64,000 bases of DNA from Deinococcus sp. Marseille-Q6407 (GCF_946848805.1 NZ_CAMPFU010000004.1:248001-312000), one strand, 5' to 3'; positions 1-9,685 are shown, counted from the stretch's first letter. The notes: generated from the letters alone by a model not told the origin. Numbers and translations are program-made.

Positions 1-174
1 CACTACAGCAACGGCGAGATTGCCGCAATGATCGTCCCGGTGGGCCGGGGGGCCGCCGGCGTGATCGGGCCGCATCCGGAGGCGAATGAAGACTGGTACG
101 ACCTAGAAGACTTAGGTGATACCGACGGCTACGACGCTGACATGCTGTACACCTTCCTGGACGCACTGATGTGA
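1..174 (+). CDS. BPL_N-like protein, C-terminal fragment
   Basis: This frame is open from the left edge of the window and ends at a TGA at 172-174. It encodes the last 57 residues of a protein whose start lies outside. The motif VGRGAAGVIGPHPEA resembles the end of the biotin-protein-ligase N-terminal (BPL_N) class I amidotransferase-like fold, in which a Gly-rich turn is followed by a G-x-HPE element. The tail is acidic (DWYDLEDLGDTDGYDAD). I infer a stand-alone BPL_N-domain protein of unknown substrate. The family call rests on one motif only. Confidence 0.45.
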   Translation, partial: HYSNGEIAAMIVPVGRGAAGVIGPHPEANEDWYDLEDLGDTDGYDADMLYTFLDALM

Positions 175-175
175 T

Positions 176-211
176 CTGGAGAAGCTTCTTTAACCAGTGC
201 AGGTTCTCCAG
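176..211 (+). terminator. Hairpin after first gene
   Basis: Perfect 8-bp inverted repeat CTGGAGAA (176-183) and TTCTCCAG (204-211) lying 2 nt after the stop codon of the first gene. There is no clear T-run, so termination is only suggested. Confidence 0.35.
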
Positions 212-458
212 CTGGGATAAGGCAAGTGCAGTGTAGCGTGCGTTACGGCACGCGCTGCCCGGCAGGCAGCTGGGCTCTCAAATGCGAGACGCGGCCGGCC
301 ACGGTGAACGGTAGTTTATTATCTATTGAGTGAGTATTCTCGAACGCCTCTATAGCGAAATATGGCCTGTCCAGTCGGGGTGGAAACAGGTTCTGCCTGG
401 CGGGCGTCTGCAGAGAAGGTCCGGGTTCGGGCAGGCAGCGGCCTGGCAGGGGGCCTGA

Positions 459-2726
459 ATGTCCTCCGGCCCTGAATCGCTGTTGCCACCTACCTACCTG
501 GGAGGGCCTCCTGTCACCGGCGAGAACTGTGACCGAGAACCGATTCATATTCCCGGGAGCATTCAGCCGCACGGCGTGCTTCTGGTGGTGCAGGCCGATT
601 CGCCGGAGCAGAATCTTCCGGTGCTGCAGGCCAGCGAGAACATTGCCGAAATGTTGGGTCTGGACCCTGACCGCGTTCTGGGGCAGCCGCTGGGCCTGTT
701 GCTGGGCGAACAGGCTGGTGTGGCGCAGGCGCTCCAAGAAGTCCTGCCGGCCGGCACGACCGACCGGTTACAGTTCCGCATGACCGTGCCGCTCAAGGTA
801 CCGCTGGCGCTGACAGCCCACCGCGCCGGCGACCGGCTGGTGCTGGAATTCGAGCCTGAGCCGGGCGAGCGGCCCGAAGCGGGGCACCGCCTGCGCAACG
901 CGGTTTTTGCGTTGGAAAATGCCCAGACCCTTCAGGAACTGCTGGATGTGGCCGCCAACGCTGCGCGCGAGCTGAGCGGGTTTGACCGGGTCATGATCTA
1001 CCGGTTCGCCCCCGACCAGAGTGGGGAAGTGGTCGCCGAAAGTCGCCGCGCCGATCTGGCACCGTTTCTGGGTCACCGCTTCCCCGAGTCGGATATTCCG
1101 GCTCAGGCCAGGGCGCTGTATGTCCGGCACCTGCTGCGCCTGACGGCCGATGTGGACGCCCCGCCGTCCCCGCTGCTGCCGCGGATGGACCCCCTGACCC
1201 AGGCGCCGACGCCGCTGGGCGGCGCAGTGCTGCGGGCCACCTCGCCCATGCACCTGCAATACCTGCGCAATATGGGCGTCGCTTCCAGCCTGTCGGTGTC
1301 TATCGTGACGGCAGGCCGGCTGTGGGGCCTGATTTCCTGCCATCACAGCACGCCACACATCACGCCGCCCAGTGTCCGGGCTGCGCTGGAAGAGCTGGGC
1401 CGGCTGCTCAACGTGCAGGTTCAGCTCAAGGAACAGGCCGACGTGGCAGCTTTCCGGGCGCGGCTGCAGGCCCGGCACCAGGAGGTGCTGAATGTGGTTG
1501 CCCAGACCCTGACGCCGCTGCAAACCCTGAGTGACCCGGCGCTGGGCCTCCAGGAACTGCTGCAGGCCGGCGGGCTGGCGCTGCGGCTGGAAGGCGAGTG
1601 GCGCACACTGGGCGCTGCTCCGTCTCCTGAAGAACTGGACAGCCTGCTTGACTGGCTCAAGGAAGAAGGCGGCGCGGCGTTCGAGACTGACCATCTGGAG
1701 GCACATTTCCCGCCGGCGGCAGCCTGGAGGGCGCACGCCAGTGGGTTGCTGGCCGTTAGCATCAGTGGGGGCTGGCAGGAAGCCCTGCTGTGGTTCCGCG
1801 GTGAGGAGCAGCAGGTAGAGGTCTGGGGCGGCGCCACCCCGGAACATGCCAAGACCGAACTGGGGCCGCGCCGGTCTTTTGACACTTACGTAGAGCAGGT
1901 GCGGGGGCACTCGCGGCCCTGGCACGCCGGCGAGGTCAGCGAGGCCCAGGCCATTGGGCAGAGCCTGAGCGCCACCCTGGGCGAACGGCTGACAACCCTG
2001 CGCCGGCTCAACACCGAACTGGCCCACAGCAACGAGGAATGGCGCAGATTCGCCTTTATCATCTCGCACGATCTGCAGGAGCCGGTGCGTTTGATCGGAC
2101 AGTTCACCGAGCTGTTTATGATGCGTCAGAGCAGCACCCTGGACGAACAGACCACCCGGCTGCTGCAGTTTCTGTCCAGCGAAACTTCCCGGATCGGCAG
2201 CCTAATTGCGGACCTGTACCATTACACCGAACTGCTGTCCTATCCCGAGCTGCGGCGGCAACCGACCTCACTGCTAGACCTGCTGCAACGCAGCCTGGCT
2301 GAACTGGGATCCCTGCCCGGCGAAAAGCAACTGGACTGGCAGCTGCCGCCGCAGGACCTGCTGCTGGATGTAGACCAGACCAAAATGCAGCTGGCGCTGA
2401 CCCACATTCTGCGCAACGCCCTGACGTTTGGCACAGCTCCGGTCAGCATCACAGTTCAGGCCAGTCAGGATGCAGGGGGCTTTATGCAGCTGAGCATCCG
2501 GGACAACGGCCCAGGCATTGCCCCGGAATATCAGGAGCGGGTATTCGGTCTGTTTCAGCGGCTGAGTGGCCCCAGCGCAGGAGCAGGAAACGGTGTCGGG
2601 CTGACCCTGGCGCGCAAAGTCGCCGAACTCCACGGCGGCACATTGACCCTGCGCTCGGTCCTGGGGCAGGGCACCACCCTGGACTTTTCGCTGCCTCCGG
2701 CGCAGGGGCCAGGAGCAGATACGTGA
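459..2726 (+). CDS. bphP: Bacteriophytochrome histidine kinase
   Basis: Red/far-red photoreceptor kinase of 755 residues, the same length as the D. radiodurans protein as I recall it. The order is PAS (about 20-130), GAF (140-315) with the SDIPAQARALY bilin-pocket motif, PHY (325-505), then HisKA and HATPase. Cys24, in ENCDREPIHIPG, is the expected biliverdin attachment site. The phosphoacceptor is His537 in ISHDLQEP. The catalytic domain has an N box (RNALTF), DNGPGIAPEYQ and GNGVGLTLARK, so kinase activity looks intact. The ATG has an A/G-rich stretch upstream (AGGGGG). The stop overlaps the start of the response regulator (GTGA), giving a two-gene unit. No heme oxygenase (bphO) gene is visible beside it, so biliverdin must come from elsewhere. 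Confidence 0.95.
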   Translation: MSSGPESLLPPTYLGGPPVTGENCDREPIHIPGSIQPHGVLLVVQADSPEQNLPVLQASENIAEMLGLDPDRVLGQPLGLLLGEQAGVAQALQEVLPAGTTDRLQFRMTVPLKVPLALTAHRAGDRLVLEFEPEPGERPEAGHRLRNAVFALENAQTLQELLDVAANAARELSGFDRVMIYRFAPDQSGEVVAESRRADLAPFLGHRFPESDIPAQARALYVRHLLRLTADVDAPPSPLLPRMDPLTQAPTPLGGAVLRATSPMHLQYLRNMGVASSLSVSIVTAGRLWGLISCHHSTPHITPPSVRAALEELGRLLNVQVQLKEQADVAAFRARLQARHQEVLNVVAQTLTPLQTLSDPALGLQELLQAGGLALRLEGEWRTLGAAPSPEELDSLLDWLKEEGGAAFETDHLEAHFPPAAAWRAHASGLLAVSISGGWQEALLWFRGEEQQVEVWGGATPEHAKTELGPRRSFDTYVEQVRGHSRPWHAGEVSEAQAIGQSLSATLGERLTTLRRLNTELAHSNEEWRRFAFIISHDLQEPVRLIGQFTELFMMRQSSTLDEQTTRLLQFLSSETSRIGSLIADLYHYTELLSYPELRRQPTSLLDLLQRSLAELGSLPGEKQLDWQLPPQDLLLDVDQTKMQLALTHILRNALTFGTAPVSITVQASQDAGGFMQLSIRDNGPGIAPEYQERVFGLFQRLSGPSAGAGNGVGLTLARKVAELHGGTLTLRSVLGQGTTLDFSLPPAQGPGADT

Positions 2727-3196
2727 GCCCGGCCACTGGCACCCAGACCCAGATTCAGACGCAGCCACACCACGTGCTGCTGGTGGATGATAGCCACGGT
2801 GACGCGTTTTTGATGGAATCCTGCATTGAGCTGGCCGGCGTGTCGCTGCAGCTGAGCGTGGCCCTGGACGGAGTGGAGGCGCTGGAGTTTCTGGCCCGCG
2901 AGCGCCAGGAAGGCCGCCAGCCGGAGCTGATGCTGCTGGACCTGAACATGCCCCGGATGAACGGTTTCGAGGTGCTGGAAAGCCTCAGAAACACGCAGGA
3001 CTACCAGGATTTGTGGGTGGTGGTGCTTACCACATCCAACACCCAGATTGACCGTGCCCGGGCCAGAGCGCTGGGCACCGATATCTTCATCACCAAGCCG
3101 TTCGGCCTTGCCGAAACCACCCAGCTGCTCAGGAAAATCGAGGCAGCTCTGCAAGGCCAGCTTCCCTGGGCCGAGCTGCAAACTCCGCCGGCCTGA
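2723..3196 (+). CDS. bphR: Bacteriophytochrome response regulator
   Basis: Single-domain CheY-like receiver of 157 residues and no output domain. The acidic pocket is in LLVDDSHGD, the phosphoacceptor is Asp73 in LLDLNMPRMNG, the conserved Thr lies in LTTSN and the Lys in ITKPFG. This is the Rcp1 type of receiver that partners phytochrome kinases. The GTG start overlaps the kinase TGA (GTGA), so translation is probably coupled. The first 12 residues are a Thr/Gln-rich leader before the receiver fold. It presumably takes phosphate from His537 of the kinase and signals by protein contact rather than by DNA binding. Confidence 0.9.
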   Translation: MSPATGTQTQIQTQPHHVLLVDDSHGDAFLMESCIELAGVSLQLSVALDGVEALEFLARERQEGRQPELMLLDLNMPRMNGFEVLESLRNTQDYQDLWVVVLTTSNTQIDRARARALGTDIFITKPFGLAETTQLLRKIEAALQGQLPWAELQTPPA

Positions 3197-3242
3197 TAAT
3201 GCCAGCTTCGTGTCAGGCTGGCGGCGCAGGAACTGATGCTAC

Positions 3243-3290
3243 AAAAGGAGGCTCTGAAGAACCGGCTTTCTCCAGAGCCCTCCTTTATTT
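3243..3290. terminator. Bidirectional terminator bphR / oleate hydratase
   Basis: Stem AAAGGAG-GCTCTG (3243-3256) pairs with CAGAGCCCTCCTTT (3272-3286) with one bulged base. It is followed by a T-rich tail on the plus strand and A-rich DNA on the other side. It lies between two convergent genes and could serve both. Confidence 0.75.
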
Positions 3291-5014
3291 TAGCGGTCTT
3301 CAGGCGCGTTGCCGTTGAACTTGTCGCCGTAATACCCCGAGTCAAGGAAACGCGAGAGCAGTTTCTCGCCGGGGAGCGGCTTGTTGTTATTGAGTACGCG
3401 GGCCGCGTTCACGATATTGCGGATGTCGTACTGGGCGGGGGCCACCGGCGGCACCGGACGGTTGAGTTTCAGCAGGCCGTAGACGGCCTCCATGGCCGTG
3501 CGCACCGAGCTTTCTACCGTGAAGGCCACGTCGGCCTCCGTCTCTACGAACTGCCCCAGCAGGCCCAGGTTCACCGAGCCCTGCGGGATGATGTCGGGGC
3601 GGTCACCCCGGCGGCGCGGCATGAACATGGAGGTGATATAGGGCATCATCACCGGGCGGCAGATGGTCTGTGCCATGATCTCGTCGCGCTGTCCCAGCAG
3701 GCCGAGATGATAAAGCAGCTCGTCGAGGATTTCCTCGCCGGTGCAGTCCTGCAGATTCTTCTTGACATAGTTGCCGGGCCGGTTCACGAAAAGACCATAG
3801 CCCCAGACCACCACGGTATCGGCAGGCTGAGTGGGGTACTGCGGCTGACGGTTGACAGTAAAGCTCATCAGCCAGTTGGAATCGGTGACCGAGATGATGC
3901 CGCCTGTCGCAGTGCGCCCGGTGAGCAGTTCACGCTGGGCAAGCTCGGCGATTTTCTCGGTCAGCGGCGAGGGTTTGCAGGTTAGGGTGAACGATTCCCA
4001 CTTGGACTTGTCCACGTGATCGGCAAAGACGCCCGGATGGCCAAAGACCTCGTCCTGGCGCGCCAGGTTACGCCACAGGGTAAAAGCACCATTGTGCTGT
4101 TCGGGTTTCAGCGGGGCAGGCGTGTGCATGTCGCCATTGGCACTGCTCTCGGTCATGGAGCCGAGCGTCACGAACACCAGGTCGCGCTCGGACACGGGAA
4201 TGGTTTCCTCGCGCCCCTCGTGGACGGTCTTAATGCCCCGGACCACTCGCCGCTCAGGGGTCAGTTCCAGGTCAAGGTCAAGCACGGTGGTGTCAAACTG
4301 CACCCGCACGCCGCGTTCTTGCAGCCACTTGATGATGGGCCGCACGAACGAATCGTACTGGTTGTACTTGGTAAACTTCAGAGCGCTCATATCGTTGATA
4401 CCGCCGAGGTGCTGCACAAAGCGGTGCATGTAACGCTTCTGTTCGGTCAGGCTGTGCCAGGTCTGGAAGGCGAACATGGTGCGCCAGAAGGTGAAAAAGT
4501 CGGTCTCGAAAAAGTCGGGGGTGAAGTAGTCCTCTATGCTCTTGCCGTAGGTCTCTTCTTCCGACATCAAAAAGAGCCGGGTAAGCTACAGCTGCTGGGC
4601 GCGGTTGAGGTTCATATGGCTGAAATCCTGCGGCACGCCCTAGTTCCGGATCAGGCGGCACTTGCTGTAGTTGGGATCCAGGTCATTGAGCAGCCGGTAC
4701 TCGTCCAGCACGCTGTGGCCGGGCGTTTCCAGTGAAGGAATGTCGCGCAGCACGTCATAGAGGCACTCGTAGTGGGTTTCCATCTCGCGGCCCCCGCGCA
4801 TGATGTAGCCGGTTTCGGGATTGCCGCTGCCGTCAAGCGAGCCACCCTTGTTGTCCAGCTCTTCCAGGAGGGTGATGTTCTCGCCGGGCATCTGCGCGTC
4901 CCGGATCAGGAAAAAAGCACCGGTCAGCGAGACGATGCCGCTGCCCACGAAATAGGCTTTGCGCTCTCTTATATCATCGGGAGCCACGGGTTTCACGAGA
5001 TTGTAATTTCCCAT
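3290..5014 (-). pseudogene. ohyA: Oleate hydratase with two in-frame amber codons
   Basis: Reading 5014 to 3290 gives one 575-codon frame that matches the FAD-dependent oleate hydratase (myosin-cross-reactive antigen) family, which hydrates the C9-C10 double bond of unsaturated fatty acids. The FAD-binding loop is [15 protein letters not shown] near residue 25; further motifs include YFTPDFFETDFFTFWRTMFAFQ-like sequence and MFMPRRRGDRP. Two codons read TAG, at 4642-4640 and 4594-4592. Family context predicts Gln at both (CAG to TAG), and the frame is continuous across them. The start at 5014 is chosen because AAGGAGGAA sits just upstream. Without suppression only a 124-residue N-terminal fragment would be made. 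The remainder is intact, so this is either a very recent pseudogene or a sequencing artefact. Confidence 0.88.
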
Positions 5015-5065
5015 CAGAGATTCCTCCTTGCACACAGAGCCCTGCCATTCAAGCAGGTAAAACCA

Positions 5066-5102
5066 CACACCGTGTGATGGACGTAGGTTATTTCACAGTG
5101 TG
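5066..5102. promoter_or_regulatory. Paired CACA-n-TGTG operator-like dyads
   Basis: Two short palindromes, CACACCGTGTG at 5066-5076 and CACAGTGTG at 5094-5102, lie 27-28 bp apart just upstream of the oleate hydratase start. The same half-site CACA/TGTG occurs in both. The placement suits a TetR-like or other dimeric regulator of the hydratase promoter. No regulator gene for it is visible nearby. Confidence 0.45.
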
Positions 5103-5366
5103 GAGTAAATCAAGGCTTTTTTGGCATTTTTTGGTGGCCCCTCTATACGGTTTCTTCCGGTTGCAAAAGGCTGTCCTGAACGGCACTTTTATGGTGCCGG
5201 AGACAGCTTTCCGATCTGACCTCATCAGCCTGTAGACCAAATCCGCCCATGCTCACCCGGGTCATGGCGGCCGTCCGCCATACTGTCCTTCTGTCCCGGT
5301 TCCAGCCCAGTTGCCCGGTTGTTCTCCGCCCCCACTGCCGCTTCTCACGTCACGAGGTTGCCTGTT

Positions 5367-6740
5367 ATGACGTCTCCTTCTGCTTCTCTTTCTCCCCAGC
5401 AAGCTCGTCTGCGGCGCCTGGCCACCCTCGGGCTGATCATCGGCGTTTTTCTCAATGCGATGGAAGCCAGCGTGGTGGCCACCGCCATGCCCAGCGTAAT
5501 CAGTGACCTGCACGGTTCGTCCTACTACGCCCTGCCTTTTGCCGTCTATATGCTGACCAGCACGGTGTCCAGCCCCCTGTGGGGCCGGGGGTCGGACATC
5601 GTGGGCCGCAAAAAGCTTTATCTGGCCGGGCTGGTGCTGTTTGTGGTGGGGTCGGCGCTGTGTGGGGCCGCGCAGAATATGGGCTGGCTGATCGGCGCGC
5701 GGGCGCTGCAGGGCCTGGGCGCCGGGGCACTGCTGACCATCAGCATGACCATTGTGGGCGAGCTGTTCTCGCTGCAGGAACGCGGCCGGGTGCAGGCCTT
5801 TATCAGCGGGGTCTGGGGCGTCTCGGGGCTGGTGGGGCCGCTGCTGGGCGGCTTTCTGACCGACCATCTGTCGTGGCGCTGGGTCTTTTACGTCTCGTTG
5901 CCGTTTGGGATCGCCGCTTTTGCCATGGTCAGCCGTTTCCTGCAGGAAACCGGCGAACGCCGGCCAGCACAGCTCGACTGGCTGGGCGCCGCACTATTTA
6001 CCGCCGGCAGCGGCCTGACCATCTGGGGGCTGGAAACCCGGCACTGGCTCCTGGTGGCGGTGGGCCTGGCCGTACTGGCCGGCGCGGTGGTGCTGGAAAC
6101 CCGGCACCCCAACCCGCTGCTGCCGATGCAGGCACTGCGGGCCAAAACGCCCTCGGTGGCGTTTGCCGGCAATTTTCTGGGCGGGGCCGCGTATTTTGGG
6201 ATCATCGCCTACCTGCCGCTTTATGCCCAGGGGGTCGCGCACCGCGGCGCCACCTCGGCCGGCGCCGTGCTCACCCCGATGCTGGTGGGCTGGACACTGG
6301 CCAGCATCCTGGCCGCGCAGCTGATGAAAAAGGTGCCGCTGGCCCGGCTCACCCAGACCGGCTTCACCATTTTGGTGGCGATGTTCATCGCCCTGACGTT
6401 CACGGTGCATTCACCGCTGTGGGTGACCAGCACCATCGGGTTTTTTCTGGGCTCAGGCATGGGCTTTTCGATGCTGACGCTGCTGCTGGCCGCCCAGCAG
6501 GAGGCCGGGCGCAGTGAACTGGGCGCGGTGACCAGCGGCGTGATGTTCGCCCGCCAGATGGGCGGGGCGCTGGGTGTGGCGGCCATGGCTCTCCTGATCG
6601 GGCAGAGCGCCATCGACAGCGGCGGCACCGAGCTGGCCGAGGGTCTGCGCCGCGCCTATTTCCTGGCGCTGGGGCTGGTCGCGCTGGCGCTGGGCATTAC
6701 CCTGACCCTGCGGGTGCCTGCAGAGAACCAAGCGGAATAG
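5367..6740 (+). CDS. MFS drug exporter, DHA2-like
   Basis: Major facilitator protein of 457 residues with about 14 hydrophobic segments. The first half has the D-x-x-x-G-R-K loop signature ([14 protein letters not shown]) and the export motif [12 protein letters not shown] followed by [14 protein letters not shown], typical of proton-driven EmrB/QacA-type multidrug exporters. The start at 5367 ([12 protein letters not shown]) is preferred over an upstream ATG because GAGG lies about 10 nt before it. It is convergent with a second, longer exporter of the same superfamily. Substrate is unknown. Confidence 0.85.
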   Translation: MTSPSASLSPQQARLRRLATLGLIIGVFLNAMEASVVATAMPSVISDLHGSSYYALPFAVYMLTSTVSSPLWGRGSDIVGRKKLYLAGLVLFVVGSALCGAAQNMGWLIGARALQGLGAGALLTISMTIVGELFSLQERGRVQAFISGVWGVSGLVGPLLGGFLTDHLSWRWVFYVSLPFGIAAFAMVSRFLQETGERRPAQLDWLGAALFTAGSGLTIWGLETRHWLLVAVGLAVLAGAVVLETRHPNPLLPMQALRAKTPSVAFAGNFLGGAAYFGIIAYLPLYAQGVAHRGATSAGAVLTPMLVGWTLASILAAQLMKKVPLARLTQTGFTILVAMFIALTFTVHSPLWVTSTIGFFLGSGMGFSMLTLLLAAQQEAGRSELGAVTSGVMFARQMGGALGVAAMALLIGQSAIDSGGTELAEGLRRAYFLALGLVALALGITLTLRVPAENQAE

Positions 6741-6790
6741 GGGAGAGGGCAGCGCCCGGACAGGCACCTGATCAATACAGGAAAAACAGG

Positions 6791-6827
6791 GGAGGGGACA
6801 GCGGCTAGCCGGTGCGCTGTCCCCTCC
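6791..6827. terminator. Bidirectional terminator between MFS genes
   Basis: Perfect 13-bp inverted repeat, GGAGGGGACAGCG (6791-6803) and its complement (6815-6827), with an 11-nt loop. It lies between the convergent MFS genes. Confidence 0.8.
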
Positions 6828-6840
6828 TCACCACCTTTTC

Positions 6841-8748
6841 TTATTCTGCAGGGGCCGGTTCCGCGCCGGGAGCGCCGGGACGGTTCATTTCCAGCCGGCG
6901 GTCGGGCAGCATCAGGACGGCCAGGAAAGCCAGTACCATCACCAGAATACTGGTGCGGAAAATCTGCGCGATGGCCTGGGCAAAGCTGGTTCTGATGGCC
7001 AGGTCCACCCCGTCCAGGGTTTTGTCGGCCTGCTGGGTTGCCTGCTGCTGCGCCGCCTGCATTCCGGCCCGCAGACCGGCCAGCACCTGCTCCTGGCCCT
7101 GCGGAGTCCGGATGGCCTGGGCCGGCACCCGGCTCAGCTGCTGGCGCAGTTCGGCCGGCAACTTGGGATTTTGCTGCAATGCCTCAAAGCGCGCCGGGTC
7201 GCCGCTGCGGACCGTCTGTTCCAGCAGTGCGAACTGGCCGCTGAAGCCCTGAGCAATGCCCGCCCCGGCCTGAGCCCTGGCGGCGTCCACATCGAAACTG
7301 CTCTGGTTGCGCGCCGACCCGCTGCCCGCGCCGCCGGAGAACTGCTCAAACTGCTGCTGCAACTGCGGCGGGGCCTGCCGGATCACTGGGTCCAGATTGG
7401 CTGTCATCTGGGTGCTGAGGGTGCTGGTCAGAATGGCGCCGAACAGGGCGATGCCGATGGTGCCGCCCATCTGCTGAAAGAAGGTGCCGGCCGAGGTGAC
7501 CACGCCGATCTGGTAGGGCGCCACCGCGTTCTGCGCCGCCAGAGTAAACAGCGACACCGAGGGCCCCAGCCCCAGGCCGATCAGGAACATCCGGGCGGCC
7601 AGCAGGCTGTAAGGGGTATCCACCTGAATGGTGGAGAGCCACCAGAAGGCCGCAATGGCGATCAGATAGGCGGCGATCAGCAGCGGCTTGTAGCGCCCGC
7701 TGCGGGCCGCCAGCAGACCCGAGCCCTGCGCGCCCAGCGCAAAGCCCAGCGTCAGCGGCAGGGTGGCGAGGCCGGCGCTGGTGGCGCTAAAGCCCTGAAC
7801 ATTGATCAGATACAGCGTCAGAAACAGCACCGCACCCAGGAAGCCGGCGCCCAGCAGGAAGCGGGCCGCCATGGTCCAGGAGATGGTGGGGTTGGCAAAG
7901 AGGCTGAGCGGCACGATAGGGCTGGGATGACGGCCTTCCCAGAAAATGAAAGCCCCCAGCGCTGCCAGCGAGAGCGCAAACAGGCCCAGCATGGTGGGGT
8001 CCAGCCAGCCGTATACGCCGTCGGCGCCCCAGGTCAGCGCCAGCAGCAGCGGCACCGTAAAAATGATGATCAGCAGGGCGCCGATGTAATCCACGGCGCC
8101 TTTGAGCCCGCTTTCCAGGCGCGGCATCTTGGCGGTGATAAAGGCCAGGGCAATCAGGCCAATAGGCACATTGACATAAAAGACCCAGCGCCAGGAGAGC
8201 TGATCGGTCAGAAAGCCGCCCAGCAGCGGCCCCACCACGCTGGAGAGCCCGAACACTGCCCCGAAAAGGCCCTAGTATTTGGCCCGTTCGCGTAGCTCGA
8301 ACAGGTCGGCCACGATGGCAAAAGCCACGGTGGCCAGCGCGGCGGCGCCGATGCCCTGCAGGCCCTGGAAGACCACCAACTGCATCATTGGGCTGCCGAA
8401 CAGGTTGCCCAGAAAAGGCTCGCCGCTCAGGCCGCACAGGGCGCTGCCCAGCAAAAAGACCACGATACCGAACGACAGCACCGGCTTGCGGCCATACAGG
8501 TCCGACAGCTTGCCGTAGATGGGCACCAGGGCGGCGCTGGTCAGCAGATAAGCGGTCGTGACCCAGGAATAGAGGTTGAGGCCGTTGAGCTCCTGAACGA
8601 TGCGCGGCAGGGCAACCGACACGATGGTCTGGTCAAGCGCACTGAGAAACAGCGCCAGCAAAACGGCGAAAACGATCACTTTCTTGGTCTTCAGGTCGAG
8701 AATCTGGGCGTAGTTGATGTGTTCCGGCGGTGAAGCGTTCTGGGTCAT
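6841..8748 (-). pseudogene. MFS drug exporter interrupted by one amber codon
   Basis: One continuous 636-codon frame from ATG 8748 to TAA 6841 encodes an EmrB/QacA-type (MDR family) 14-TM exporter. N-terminal motifs are SALDQTIVSVALPRI and [31 protein letters not shown] follows. Codon 159 (8274-8272) is TAG within RERAKY-stop-GLFGAVFG, where the family normally has Gln (CAG). The C-terminal part has an extended Gln/Ala-rich loop of about 150 residues between the last membrane segments. The N-terminal piece alone (158 residues, about 5 TM) would not transport. The substitution lies in a CCAGG to CTAGG context. Confidence 0.87.
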
Positions 8749-8871
8749 GGTCTGGGGTCCTGCCGCGCGCGCGGCTGCGTTGAGAGGGGACTGCTCTGGG
8801 AGCGGGGAAGTGAAAGGCCCGAAAGCCTGAAACCGAGGTTGGAGCCAGAGAATATTGATTCAGTTCCATCA

Positions 8872-8887
8872 TAGTCAGAAATGACTA
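8872..8887. promoter_or_regulatory. Operator-like dyad upstream of MFS exporter
   Basis: TAGTCA-GAAA-TGACTA is a perfect dyad in the divergent region between the MFS gene (start 8748) and the hemoglobin gene (start 9074). A plausible -10 (AATATT) for the minus-strand exporter lies just downstream, so a repressor bound here would cover its -35 region. The rest of 8749-9073 shows no gene. Confidence 0.5.
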
Positions 8888-9073
8888 GGGAGGAGAGGAG
8901 ACGGTGAAAGGTGATGTGCGGCAGTGATACTACCCTGGGGCAACCAGCGCTGCGCACCTTGCCCAAAACTCCTGACTGCTGGAGAATCCCAGTATGCTTG
9001 CGCCCCTGCCATCTTTTTCCTGCCAGCCCGCTGCCCCGGCCCGCTTCTTTTCACAAAACTGGAGCCAGCGGCC

Positions 9074-9574
9074 ATGACGGTGCCGATTCCGCTGGAAGGC
9101 GGGGGGCAGCCCACGCTGTTCGAAAGAATCGGGGCGCAGCCGCTGCAGGCGCTGCTCTGGGACTTTTACGCCCGAGTCTGCCAGGACCCGGAACTCGGGC
9201 CGGTGTTCAGGGACCGGCTGGGGCCTTTTCCGCAGGCCGGCTGGCCGCTGCACCTGGCCCGGGTGGAGGGCTTTTGGCGCAGCGTGACCCGTGGGCCGGG
9301 CGCCTACCGTGGGCAGCCGGGGCAGGCCCACCTGAATCTGGGCATTCAGCCGCACCACTTTGACCGCTGGCTGGCCCTCTGGGAAGAGACGCTGCCCGGG
9401 TACATGGGCGAGGCCGAGGCCCTCAGCCTGCTGAGCACTGCCCGGCGTATGCGGCCGACCCTGGAACGCTTTGCCGTTCACGGTCAGGCCCCGGACGGCC
9501 CCAGACGCCTTGAGACTAAAAATCCTGAGACTAAAAATCCTGAAACCAGACGCCCCGAAAAGGGCGGGCAGTAA
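9074..9574 (+). CDS. Group III-type truncated hemoglobin
   Basis: Protein of 166 residues. After a short leader it shows the truncated-hemoglobin pattern LFERIGAQPLQALLWDFYARV, DPELGPVF, WPLHLARVEGFW, a G-x-YRGQP turn and AHLNLGIQPHHFDRWLALW. The His in AHLNL is the likely heme-proximal ligand. Such proteins bind O2 or NO or detoxify reactive nitrogen. The ATG at 9074 is used because the fold begins soon after and GGAG lies upstream. The C-terminal 30 residues are a charged tail built from a repeated ETKNP unit encoded by two identical 15-nt repeats. It stands alone, facing away from the MFS gene. Confidence 0.75.
   Translation: MTVPIPLEGGGQPTLFERIGAQPLQALLWDFYARVCQDPELGPVFRDRLGPFPQAGWPLHLARVEGFWRSVTRGPGAYRGQPGQAHLNLGIQPHHFDRWLALWEETLPGYMGEAEALSLLSTARRMRPTLERFAVHGQAPDGPRRLETKNPETKNPETRRPEKGGQ
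9512..9541 (+). repeat. 15-bp tandem repeat in hemoglobin tail
   Basis: Two exact copies of GAGACTAAAAATCCT (9512-9526, 9527-9541), followed by a diverged third unit. Each copy adds five residues (ETKNP) in frame. The repeat is AT-rich compared with the flanks. Confidence 0.85.
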
Positions 9575-9685
9575 GCCCAGCTGGCTCCTGACCGGGAAGC
9601 TGGGGCCTTCAGCAAGAACACCAAACGGCCCCGGCAGGACGCTGACCCTGTCCTCACACGGCCCTCACTCCGCCTTCCCCCCCGC

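Noticed and set aside
235..255. Hairpin GCGTGC-gttacg-GCACGC upstream of bphP
   Set aside because: Only a 6-bp stem with no T-run and no clear role; too weak to annotate.
768..2069. Long minus-strand frames opposite the phytochrome gene and many similar frames elsewhere
   Set aside because: They are Gln/Arg/Pro-rich shadows of GC-rich coding strands with no domain, start signal or neighbour support.
4580..8280. Reassignment of TAG to glutamine
   Set aside because: Other genes end at TAG in the right place, for example the MFS gene at 6740 and the response regulator at 26196, so TAG is a working stop codon.
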